A stretch of 64,000 bases of DNA. Origin: Bolinopsis microptera. Taxonomy: Eukaryota; Ctenophora; Tentaculata; Lobata; Bolinopsidae. The notes under the pieces are model-generated. The model did no database searches, was not told the origin of the DNA, and saw only the letters and a program-made list of their open reading frames with translations. Shown piece by piece: positions 10,201 through 19,900 of this stretch. Where the stretch lies: NCBI RefSeq assembly GCF_026151205.1, contig NC_087080.1:10525837-10589836 (forward strand). The letters run 5' to 3'. How positions within the stretch are numbered: the stretch's first letter is position 1; each line of letters begins with the position of its first letter. Made by a program: the position numbers and the translations under genes.

Positions 10201-12666
10201 AACGCCTCAGTACTGTGTTTTACTACAGCTCAACCTGCTCAGTCTGACTATTTGGGAATTTAAACTCTTGAATGATATAAACCTTGAAGATCTTTAAATC
10301 TCAACGAATTCTCAACCCACAGTTCGTGTCCGGGATCTGCCTCAATGTCAGGGAGTTGTGATGATCAGTGCTGTAAGACGATTAACGGAGGGTTTTCTAA
10401 CTGGGGAAGTTGGGGAACCTGTTCCTGCAACCACGCTGTTGGTATAGGGACAAGGACCAGATCCAGATCTTGTACCAGCCCTACTCCTTCTTGTGGTGGC
10501 AGGTGAAGGAATTTAAATAATAGTTTGTCCTAGGTTTAGTATGAAATTATATTACTGTGGAAATATGGCCATTAAGCAAGGTTTGGTAACTCTTCAGCAT
10601 CGATCTTATAGTTATCGGACTTCATTTTGGGCGGAAATTCGATGGTCAACGGAAATAATTTTGGGTAGACATGATTATGGACACAAAAATGTTTTTGAAC
10701 GTACATCAACATGGAAGCCAAACTTTAAGTTTAAGTTTAATTTGGGCGGGAATTCCGCAGACTTTATTTAATCGGACATTACACTTATAAGGACGCCAGA
10801 AGGCTTAGCGCCTATAAATGTCCGCTCACGTAATTTCCGACCAGTTTATGCCAATGAACGCTTCTCACCGACATTTTATTTTCAGTTCCTGTGTTGGATC
10901 TACGATTGATACAGGACATTGTGACGATCAGTGCTGTCTTACCACTGACGGGGTTTGGTCTAAATGGGATGATTGGAGCAGTTGTTCCTGTAACCATGCC
11001 ACTGGTACCGGCACTAGGACTCAGTCAAGATCCTGCAACAATCCCGCTCCTTCCTGTGGTGGCAGGTAAGCATCGCATCGTAAAGTATCTTGAGTCTTTT
11101 AGAGCAGAGAAAAAATGATAGTGATACTGATATAAAGTTGAATTTGATTAAAAGCGCGAAGATCTTAAAATCTCAACGAATTCTCAACCCACAGTTCGTG
11201 TCCGGGATCTGCCTCAATGTCAGGGAGTTGTGATGATCAGTGCTGTAAGACGATTAACGGAGGGTTTTCCATTTAATGTTAATGATCGCTTCTTACCAGA
11301 AATCTATTTACAGTTTCTGTGTTGGAGTGACGAGTAATACAGGAAGTTGTGACGATCAGTGCTGTTTTACGACTAACGGGACCTGGTCTGAATGGGGTGG
11401 TTGGAGCGGCTGTTCCTGTGACTATACCGTTGGTACCGGCAACAAGTCCCAGTCAAGATCATGCAACAATCCTGCTCCTTCGTGTGGTGGCAGGTCAGAA
11501 TAACTTTTGATTCATTGACTCGTAATAAGCTACTTTCCAAATCATTCTTGATAACCAAGTTTGTTAAGAACAATTTATCTCTATAACATCCAGCACGATT
11601 ATAAATATTACCATGCAAAACATATGCTATAATCAATTGTCCTATTTTATTTCATCTTTTTGAATGTTGTGATGAACGTATTGTATCTTTTTTATCCAGG
11701 AAAGAAAATTTCTAAAATTACAAATGCAAAACCTTTTATCAGTTACTGTGTTGGCGCAACCGTAGAACTTTATTCATGTAATGATGGATGCTGTAAGTTT
11801 AACATTACATTGTATTACACATTCGGATTATCAATTATGGTTGGGAGTCTATATAGTCATATTTTTAGTCATCTGCCAATCATCATCCAGCAATAACTGA
11901 ATAACGATCAATCAGATCCTCAAACCAATGTCACGTGCCAAAACAATTATGACTCTCCTCGCCGTTTCACCAATTTATCTGATATCATATTTTATTTGAT
12001 CGTTATAAATTACGTAACTAATATTTTTATTCTTATTAGAAGTAGAACTTGGAGATTATGATTTCCTTTCTTGTTATAAAGGCTTCGTTTTAGTTTCAGT
12101 GATGAGCATGGTGGCACAAGTCGGAATTACAATTGCAGCAATTGTTTTCGCTGGAGTGGTTATCGGAACTGTGGTTTTCATAATCCGGCGAAAAAGGGTA
12201 AAATCGCTAACTGCTCCAGTTCAAGGTAGATACTAGATAATATAATTTAAAACTAATAAAAGATCACTATTATTACATTTTGTCGATCCAAATCGAATTA
12301 TTATTTCTTGATATGTTACTCAGACTCTAAAAATAATACAATCGCTTTTATTCAATGAAGATGCATATTTTAATTACACTGTTTTCAAATTCTTATCGCT
12401 CCCCCATAAATATCTGTATGTTACTGTTAGATCGTAAGATTCTGCTTATAATAATTTTCCTTTCAGTTGATCCTGATTCTATTTTGAAATCAACAGTGTT
12501 GTCTCAACTTCCGGTCGCTTCTAGCAAGGATAAGTGTCATGACTATAACAGTAGTCATGACTACTCTTCCTCCGCAGATTCTGATGGCCCTTGTCACTTG
12601 TATGAAACTGAAACTGAGTTTGAGCACGCCTATGCGACCTATAACATTAAGAAAATTGAAAACTAA
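7244..12666 (+). CDS. Type I membrane receptor-like protein with four TSP1-like repeats, 8 exons
   Basis: Proposed exons: 7244-7328, 7474-7603, 10323-10502, 10886-11065, 11314-11493, 11743-11792, 12100-12225 and 12467-12666. All have GT donors and AG acceptors, all phases agree, and they give 377 codons including the stop. The product has a signal peptide (MRFSKVLILVCLVYNVDA), a basic RVRRRRRSC stretch, and four TSP1-like modules such as WSEWGGWSGCSC...GTG...SRSC...SCGG. Three of these are preceded by a SCVG...CDDQCC motif. A half-module, a transmembrane helix (ITIAAIVFAGVVIGTVVFII), a stop-transfer RRKR and a 77-residue or so tail containing HLYETE and HAYATYNI follow. TSP1 modules typically bind glycans or protein ligands outside the cell; the tail tyrosines could be phosphorylated (inference). 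The 180-bp TSP1 exons are symmetric (phase 2-2), so duplications keep frame. Intron 2 holds a Penelope-like element. Splice sites were called by eye. Confidence 0.8.
7604..10322 (+). mobile_element. Penelope-like element lodged in intron 2 of the TSP1 gene
   Basis: The intron between the first and second TSP1 exons is 2.7 kb, while its neighbours are a few hundred bp. Nearly all of it is a Penelope-like ORF (7623-10040) plus about 240 bp of 3' flank containing GTTACTGAAGATAGTAATG and ATGTTTTAACGCCTCAG. It has the same orientation as the host gene. I could not find terminal repeats or a target duplication, so the exact ends are uncertain. Confidence 0.7.
7623..10040 (+). CDS. Penelope-like retroelement ORF: reverse transcriptase plus GIY-YIG endonuclease
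   Basis: An uninterrupted 805-codon frame. Around residue 116 it has ITKADKGGATLIID, a conserved N-terminal block of Penelope-like elements. The RT motifs are FDYKALYDSLSP (about 299, motif A), QKRGVPTGGSICVQLANIAV (about 360, motif B) and RYIDDG (about 400, catalytic YxDD). Near residue 649 is a Cys/His cluster, CGGRHCGTC. The C-terminus is a GIY-YIG nuclease: VVYLFSCQLC then CYVGRTVQPLRARVNEHRAHY (about 686-717). That RT plus C-terminal GIY-YIG order defines canonical Penelope-like elements, which copy RNA into DNA at a nick made by their own nuclease. The length is normal and there are no stops or frameshifts, so it may be recently active. A stop codon lies just upstream of the chosen ATG. 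Confidence 0.93.
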   Translation: MLNLSEQKSFKTFYNNDINLTNKILNYSNRVLSGETGLPNISNLPAKLRRKNYSTAKPSNEQAVNTAVDTMRRELDIKLKTAGSPPKPTNLSSSEIKGLKWLEQHIKDGTIAITKADKGGATLIIDPDLIKQRTLEKLENQELYEKLDCDPTQQLYEKLFKHWVQGKEEGLILARDAKEVMGVSDNTRADQTGPTNRPSTLPHYRPGQPYFYPAFKIHKLKKEDLIPGAKPPARLITALHEGASRRPDVFLADKYLRQLERDFCEDLLIDNRDALVWLDNINNTLDTELKSNIKAFTFDYKALYDSLSPHLTIQALKVAMEEKRPEWSAKFKEWLIRSVELSFESSIGKFNGEWYRQKRGVPTGGSICVQLANIAVYHVMREQVYTDTELMEPVKSVKRYIDDGCGVFHGTKRQFSKFIATVNSRLAELGLHIDENIIEDNNVYVSFLDIKFCFDTAGDLQTDLHVKETDARSYLYFGSHHPNHTFSSIVYSACLRLRRIINDNDRLRKQIDELKTFFFQSNYPKTMVDNISEKVKGFERCLKPLDNSNSNVLVPKSPEPAVRVISTFGSDQELVELVQRLEPELSRTRSFSGLSGSHTSGNTPGSPISSRAGTSRPIFKFVRRTGTSFRRKLVKAKQFADDLTQPHTRPCGGRHCGTCNIISPHPSITVNGQRAKAVTGTCVSYNVVYLFSCQLCNMCYVGRTVQPLRARVNEHRAHYYKLISDNTFVPEENDDGFSLGKHLVEVHNMKQRDNFNQAYKVSILSNSSPRTLEVDEHRYIQKLRTIRPLGLNAMDPFGIPLLDLS
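11157..11270 (+). pseudogene. Truncated duplicate of a TSP1 exon and its acceptor
   Basis: From 11157 the sequence repeats about 10283-10398 almost exactly: intron end, acceptor ACCCACAG and the exon start that codes for SCPGSASMSGSCDDQCC. It breaks off at 11270, before the TSP1 core, and no donor follows. It is therefore a dead partial copy of exon 3 inside intron 4, showing that these exons are being duplicated within the locus. Confidence 0.8.
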
Positions 12667-13130
12667 CTTAAGTTCTATGTCATCATTTTTTTATTATTTT
12701 TGGTATGCTTACTGAATAAGTGAATTTGGTTGAATAATTTTCATTTAAACCCCCAGTTTTGATCTGACACATGTGTTGAATTGTAAAGATCTTCCTAATT
12801 TCTAGTTTATAATATCTAATTTCTTATTTCTATGTGATGGTGCACTAACTTACGTGGCTACGCTACATAACAATTGCAATGGTAATGGTACCAGGGTAGA
12901 ACTAAAGATTTCAGGAGCCGTCATATCTGCTGATGGAACCCTGGATAAAATCTGGATAGTAGGGATAGGATTGGCAAGGCAGCGGGCGCCTTTAACTCTT
13001 TGACTTTTGAGTCTTTTTCCCGTGTCTGGTACAACGCAACCGTAACATCCTGACATAACATGCCAACAGAGATCAGAATCTACAAAGCTGCTGTACTAAC
13101 AGTATTGCTTTACGGAAGCGAGACATGTGC
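12667..13130 (+). pseudogene. 3' flank of TSP1 gene, then LINE reverse-transcriptase fragment (left part)
   Basis: From about 12900 the plus strand reads, with frameshifts and one stop, SGAVISADGTLDK, then RIGKAAGAFNSL, RVWYNATV and IRIYKAAVLTVLLYGSETC. These match the post-catalytic 'YLGS.IS.DG ... RI.KA..AF..L ... V......KL.LY...V...LLYGSE.W' region of LINE (RTE/craft-like) reverse transcriptases. The next conserved block is found only at 15257, beyond a minisatellite. The 230 bp before the fragment is AT-rich and non-coding, and would hold the 3' UTR of the upstream gene; no canonical AATAAA is obvious there. Confidence 0.65.
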
Positions 13131-15256
13131 ACCGTGTTATATAGAGTGTTATGTAGAGGTGTTATGTAGAGTGTTATGTAGAGTGTTATACATAGTGTTA
13201 TGTAGAGGTGTTATGTAGAGGTGTTATGTAGAGTGTTATGTGGAGGTGTTATGTAGAGGTGTTATGTAGAGTGTTATGTAGAGTGTTATACATAGTGTTA
13301 TGTAGTCATAGAGTGTTATGTAGAGGTGTTATGTATAGTGTTATGTAGTCATAGAGTGTTATGTAGAGGTGTTAAATAGAGTGTTATGTAGAGGTGTTAT
13401 GTAGAGGTGTTATGTAGAGGTGTTATGTAGAGTGTTATGTAGAGTGTTATGTAGAGTGTTATGTAGAGGTGTTATGTAGAGTGTTATGTAGAGTATTATG
13501 TAGAGTGTTATGTAGAGGTGTTATACATAGTGTTATGTAGAGGTGTTATGTAGAGGTGTTATGTAGAGGTGTTATGTAGAGGTGTTATGTAGAGGTGTTA
13601 TGTAGGAGGATGGTTATGTAGAGTGTTATGTATAGTGTTATGTAGAGGTGTATGTAGAGGTGTTATGTAGCGTGTTATGTAGAGGTGTTATGTAGAGGTG
13701 TTATGTAGAGGTGTATGTAGAGTGTTATGTAGAGGTGTTATGTAGAGTGTTATGTAGAGTGTTATACTAGTGTTATGTAGAGTTAATGTAGAGTGTTATG
13801 TAGAGTGTTATGTAGAAGTGTTATGTAGAGTGTTATGTAAGTGTTATTAAAGTGTTATGTAGAGTGTTATGTTAGTGTTATGTAGAGAGTGTTATGTAGA
13901 GGTGTTATGTATAGTGTTATGTAGAGTGTTTATGTAGAGGTGTTAGTTAGAGGTGTTATGTAGAGGTGTTATGTAGAGTGTTATGTAGTTTGTTATGTTG
14001 TAAGAGGTGTTCTGTAGAAGAGTGTTATGTAGAGGTTATTATGAGTGGTAATGTAGAGTTTATGTAGTTAGAGTGTTATGTAAGTGTTATGTAGAGTGTT
14101 ATGTAGAGGTGTTATGTAGAGTGTTATGTAGGGGTGTTATGTAATGTTATGTAGAGTGTTATGTAGAGTGTTATAGGTAGAGTGTTATGTAGAGGTTATT
14201 AGTTAAGAGTGTTATGTAAGTGTTAGTAGTGTTATTTATTGTTATGTAAGTGTTATGTAGTTAGGGTTTTTTTAGGGTTAGTGTTATTATGTGTTATGTA
14301 AGTTTTATGTAGGGGTGTTTGTAGAGTGTTATGTAGAGTTTAGTAGAGTGTTATGTAGAGGTTATTATGAGAAATGTTTGTAGGTTTATGATAGGTTATT
14401 TAAGGTGTTATGTATAGTGTTTGTATGAGTTTATGTAGAGGTGTTTTATGTGAAGTGTTTAGTAGAGTGTTATGTAAGGGTGTATGTAGAGTGTTATGTA
14501 GAGGTGTTATGTAGTGTGTTATGTAGAGGTTTTTGATGAGTTCTGTAGAGGTTATGTGGAGGTGTTATGTAGAGTGTTATGTAGAGGTGTTATGTAGAGT
14601 GGTATGTATAGTGTTATGTAGAGTGTTATGTAGAGGTGTTATGTAGAGGTGTTATGTAGAGTGTTATGTAGAGTGTTATGTAGAGTGTTATGTAGAGTGT
14701 TATGTAGAGGTGTTATGTAGAGGTGTTATGTAGAGGTGTTATGTAGAGTGTTATGTAGAGTGTTATGTAGAGGTGTTATGTAGAGTGTTATGTAGAGTGT
14801 TATGTAGAGGTGTTATGTAGAGTGTTATGTAGAGGTGTTATGTAGAGGTGTTATGTAGAGTGTTATGTAGAGTGTTATGTAGAGTGTTATGTAGAGGTGT
14901 TATGTAGAGGTGTTATGTAGAGGTGTTATGTAGAGTGTTATGTAGAGTGTTATGTAGAGTGTTATGTATAGTGTTATGTAGAGTGTTATGTAGAGTGTTA
15001 TGTAGAGTGTTATGTAGAGGTGTTATGTGGAGGTGTTATGTGGAGGTGTTATGTAGAGTGGTATACATAGTGTTCTGTAGAGTGTTATGTGGAGGTGTTA
15101 TGTAGAGGTGTTATGTGGAGGTGTTATGTAGAGTGTTATGTAGAGGTGTTATGTAGAGTGTTATGTAGAGGTGTTATGTGGAGGTGTTATGTAGAGTGGT
15201 ATACATAGTGTTCTGTAGAGTGTTATGTGGAGGTGTTATGTAAAGGTGTTCTGTCA
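13131..15256 (+). repeat. 2.1-kb minisatellite, 12/13-bp units GAGTGTTATGTA / GAGGTGTTATGTA
   Basis: The region is a continuous alternation of a 12-mer and a 13-mer differing by one G. The flanks (13.13-13.6 and 14.53-15.25 kb) are regular, while 13.6-14.53 kb is full of indels and substitutions. It lies between two blocks of one LINE RT coding sequence that are normally a few dozen bp apart, so it expanded inside that remnant. The open frame near 14.9-15.1 kb is a repeat artefact. Confidence 0.95.
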
Positions 15257-15300
15257 CTATCAGCGGTGTTTGAGGAGGATTCAATCACCAACATCAGACA
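15257..15300 (+). pseudogene. LINE reverse-transcriptase fragment (right part)
   Basis: Directly after the minisatellite the plus strand encodes HYQRCLRRIQSPT, matching the 'F...CLRRIL.I' block that follows 'LLYGSE.W' in LINE reverse transcriptases. It completes the fragment broken at 13130. Downstream coding similarity fades after about 15300. Confidence 0.6.
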
Positions 15301-15422
15301 TCAGACATGATTATTTCTGCAGGAGATAGGGAAGAGTGGCAGACATTAGCAATAATAAGCCAGACTGAGACAATGTATACCAGAGGCTGGCCATTCGAAT
15401 GATTGAGGAGACCGTTACAATT

Positions 15423-16275
15423 AGGTAAAGTTTTCGGTAGAACTATACCTTTCGGTAAAACTGACAATTTTATAGTTTTGACAGAATTTCCCGACGAAAA
15501 TTGAAAAATCATATTGTCCCATGATTTGTCCCATTTTTAGTTTTTGAAGACGAAATTTCCAGGACCAAAATTTTACAGTTTTGACTGAATTTCTCACCCG
15601 AAACCACTTAGTCAGTCAAATATAAATAGCATATGACACGATAGAGGTGCCGGAAATTTAATTTCTGCCGGAGGAAGCTCACAGCAGAAAGCTTAACAAA
15701 ACGAATATTCATATTTTCTAATTTCTGTCCCATTTTCAAATAGGAAAATTTCTTAACACAAATTTGACTGATTGGATGGACTTTTTGCCCCAAGACCAAT
15801 TATTCAGTTAATTGATGATGGTCTGAAACCAAATTATAGAGGTACTGGAAGTCAAAATTCCGAATAAAATTGAAAAATCCTAATCATATTGTCCCATTCT
15901 CTGTCCCATTTTCAGTTTTTGAAGATGAACTTTCAAGGACCGAAATTTTACAGTTTTGACTGAATTTCTCACCCGAAACCAATTAGTCAGTGAACTATAG
16001 ATGGCCTATGGCACGATTGAGGTGCTGAAAGTTTGATTTCGGTCGGATGAAGCTCACATCAGAAAGCTTAACAAAACGAAAATTCATATTTTCCAATTTC
16101 TGTGACTGTCCCATATTCAATTATAACAAAAATTTGACAGATTGGATGGTCTTTTTGCCCAGAGATCAATTAGTCAAATAAATGTTGATGATATGAAACC
16201 AAATTGAGGTACTGGAAGTCAAAATCACGAAGAAAATTGAAAAATAATATTTTCCCATTCTCTGTGCCATTTTCA
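15423..16275. repeat. 375-bp tandem repeat, a little over two diverged copies
   Basis: The segment around 15570 (ATTTTACAGTTTTGACTGAA, TTTCTCACCCGAAACCA, and later GAAGCTCACA and AAAGCTTAACAAAACGAA) recurs 375 bp further on at 15945. A partial third copy starts near 16230. Copies differ by scattered substitutions and small indels. There is no coding potential. Confidence 0.8.
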
Positions 16276-16280
16276 GTTGA

Positions 16281-16378
16281 ATGATTGAATACTGGAGATG
16301 AAATGAGAGTTTACACTCACTATAAGACAATATCCATCAGGTATCGAGACTCTCATTTCGTCACCAGTAATCAATCAT
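16281..16378. repeat. Foldback: 30-bp inverted repeat with a 38-bp loop
   Basis: ATGATTGAATACTGGAGATG continuing to 16310 pairs with 16349-16378, with about 4 mismatches in 30. It sits just beyond the likely 3' end of the giant minus-strand gene. It could be a small foldback transposon or a structured 3' flank. Confidence 0.6.
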
Positions 16379-16423
16379 AATCGGCCCACACTCAAGAGAG
16401 TGAAAAACGAAACATATCACTTC

Positions 16424-16429
16424 TTTATT
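16424..16429 (-). promoter_or_regulatory. Candidate polyadenylation signal of the giant Ig gene
   Basis: AATAAA on the minus strand (TTTATT on the plus), about 470 nt downstream of the stop codon at 16901-16903. It is the only canonical hexamer I found in the 3' flank. The stretch 16430-16900 would be the 3' UTR and shows nothing else recognisable. Confidence 0.35.
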
Positions 16430-16900
16430 AATATTAATATTTGAACTCCAGCTTGCTTCTTATAATGATTTTGGCTTTTTGGGAAGAAGAAAAACAGTGA
16501 AATTGGTGTGAAACATAATGTATAACATTACATAATTGTTAATAAAAATTCCAGTAGCTTTTAGTAAAAGACAATGTCACACCACGTAAAAATTGCATAT
16601 CATTATCAAATGCTCATTTGCTGTTTATAATATCTGACAATCATAAATTATCTTCTTACTGTAACCGCAATTTATAAAACACATACAAGCATAATTTAGA
16701 TGGGGTCAACTCTTAAAAATATTAAATTCAAAACAAACGATATACTATAGTCTTTGTACAATTGTTTTATGTGTTCCTTACGGTACAGTACTACTTCTAC
16801 GGTTTTAAATTAAGTCAATATTTTCAGTTAATCACTATTCAGTCCTATCCCTTATAATTCTTAACACTTTGTAAATTGTCTGCCAGTCTGGCAAAGTCGC

Positions 16901-19900
16901 TTACAACGCCTCAAGATCTTCAGATCGTTTTTGCTTCATCCTGAAACGTTTGTTATCAGTTATTTTCTTGTTATCTCAAATTAATCATCATAAAACTGAG
17001 TAGGAAAATGTATCTCATTTCTGAATATCCGTGGGATATTTCATAATCCCTTTTTATGCTATTTACGAAACTACAAATTGAATCGGAACAGAAAACAGTG
17101 GTTAAAATTAAATACTTGATAGAACAACCCAGAAATTATTACTATCTGAATAAATAAGTTACCTAAGAACAAGAACAGTAAGGAAGGCTGTCATCAACAC
17201 CACTGTGCACACACCGACGGTAGTGGCGGCCACAAAGTGAGTCGAATCACTGGTACTTGAGTCTGAGGGATTGAGTTATTATTAGCCAGGGCAGTCGAGA
17301 AGTTATCAATTAATTTTTGAAGTTATCAATTGGTTAAACATTTACTACTTCAGTGCTCAGTAACACGGACGTGTCGTAACGTTTATAAATTCCTATTCAT
17401 AACGTCCAATTTAGCTGTCGTGAAGATCATGATTTATTTAAATCTTAGTTGTTAATAAATTTCTAATGAAGCTTGGATAATTTAGGGTTAGTAAATTATT
17501 GCTAGTAAATTAATACTACCTTCAGCATCTGATCCGTTAACTGCGCGTTTCTCTATACTTTCGAAATCCTCGAAATCATTTTCAGCATCACGTCGTCTCC
17601 TGTAGTGATAGAAACAAACGTGAAATTGGTGCTAAAAACTTTGCAAATAAATCAGTTTTGATAATAATGTACATGAATCAAAAAACTTCATCGAATATTG
17701 GTAAAAAAACCAAAAGATATCATGGATCAATTTCTAACCTCTTATCATCATAAGTCTCCGAACATGACCAGAACTTAATTGTTTGATCATCCTTGTTGGC
17801 GAGAGCATCTCTCTCGGTGAATTTCCAGACTGGAGTGACGAAGTTTACGAAGTAGTTCATTGAGAGTTTTCCTGTAGCGTCGTCAAAGGTACATCCAGAC
17901 TTCTCTGTATCCAATGTGCAAGCTGAAAACATTTTTATTCATTTTGATGGCGTTTTGACAAATTGTGTACGATTCTGTAACAATTGTCGAATAATACAGC
18001 TCTGCTGTAACAGTCCAACTTTCACATTCCAAACTTCAATGTAAACTTCAGTAACAAATTCAGTGCAACCTATTGTGCATTGTACAAACGTCAGTACAAA
18101 AAACTTACCGCCACTTAGAAGACAGGGAACCCTGTGTTTAAATCCACAAGCGGTGTCAGTCATGGAGTTCAACTTAAGCTTCATGTTGGCGGGGGAGAAT
18201 TGTCCCACAGCACTTGCATGTGTAGAACTGCACGCCTGAAATTTATTAAATGAGTGGAATAGTTACTATGGGAAACGTGATACCTTACGAGACATATTTA
18301 TGTTCGACATGATTCCGGTGACCTAAATGATTTGGGAACGAAAATATGGGAATTTTGACCGAAAACCGCCACATTTCGTACCCCAAATTAAATCATGGTA
18401 TTTGGAGATTTTTTTCATCTCCTTATTTTATAAAAATGAAACCCAATATTTGAGACAATTAAATACAATAATCTTCTCTGATCAGCTGTTCCATCTTGTA
18501 AACAATTTCTCCGGAGCCTTTGAAAGTTAGCCTCAACTTAACTTATAATCCTCCAGAGGGTATAGGAGACCGAAAGTGTTTGTTATCTTCCACTAATCCC
18601 GAAATTTCACTGTCGTGGCCAATAAAGTAGTGACAGAGCTTGTTTATTTTTAATGGAACGTGTCCAAAATGATTTTTGAAGCAATTCATGATCGAATACT
18701 AGAGTTCATTGATTGTTTGATGAATCATATTTATATCTTACTATAAAATTTATATCTTATATTGATAAATTGATGGTAAATCGATAAAATCATAATTAAG
18801 GAAAATACGTGAAAATTAATTTGGGGAAAATAATGATGGCATGGTGACCTAAATTTTGGTAGTCCGAAAATATAGTGTTTTTTTTTTCGAAAAACCACCG
18901 ACTTTCGTACCATTTAAATATGTCTCGTAAGGTAGCTAGCATTTAAGTAAAATATTCTGACATGAAGATGTTTTTTATCAAATACTCAAAATGACAAATT
19001 CCCAGATTAGAGTTTGCGCACAGCCGACATCAACTGGCACTCAAAAACTTACCTTGGTTCCACTGGATGCCAAGTTCATAATCTGTGATCCTTGTCCTCC
19101 TGTGAATGGGTTTGTCTCCTTGCACCGTCCTAAGAACTGTGGTTCGTACTTGCCAGTCGTCTTCAAACAAGTTATACTTGCGGCCGAGTTGGTAGTGGCT
19201 GAAAAGAAGAACATATTTAACATATTTAACATATTTAACATATTTAACATATTTAACATATTTAACATATTTAACATATTTAACATATTTAACATATTTA
19301 ACATATTTAACATATTTAACATATTTAACATATTTAACATATTTAACATATTTAACATATTTAACACATTTAACATATTCAACATATTTAACATATTTAA
19401 CATATTTAAAGAAGAACATAAACATGGGTTATTTGAAGTTAGCGGAAAGCAACGGTATAAAAAAATTAAAACTTGATAAAGTTTTGTCGCAAATCGAAAC
19501 AATTAGATAAGTTTACAACATGGAGCTGACATAAAAACGTACTCATAAGTTCAAATCGTGCTGTAGTCGTGTCTGCAGCACAGGTAATAGTCTGAGTCAC
19601 GGAACCATCTCCGTTATCTGTAGCTGCTACACTTGCTCCGTTGTCAGCTGGGAAATGATAATGCAGGTTTAAATGAAACGAAACAAATATTAGTTTTCAA
19701 AATACCACATTATAAATCAGTATAATAGAATTAAATATTGATTGATTTCGCCCCCTGAGTTTTTTAAAACGTAAGAAAATTGATTGATACCTGGATTCAA
19801 AGACTTGAAAGGCGCATTATTACAATCGTAGTATGTAGTGACGGTTATTTCTTCAGTTGCTTTGCCCATTGCTCTTCCGTAATCGACCTGAACATAAATG

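Noticed and set aside
17163-18235. Zona pellucida domain at the base of the giant Ig protein
   Set aside because: Position and RRRR site fit, but the region is about half the usual length and its cysteine spacing does not match, so it is left unassigned.
18991-19502. INF-, KYV- and LNM-repeat proteins on both strands
   Set aside because: Translation of the intronic ATATTTAAC repeat; only the ends overlap true exon sequence of the giant gene.
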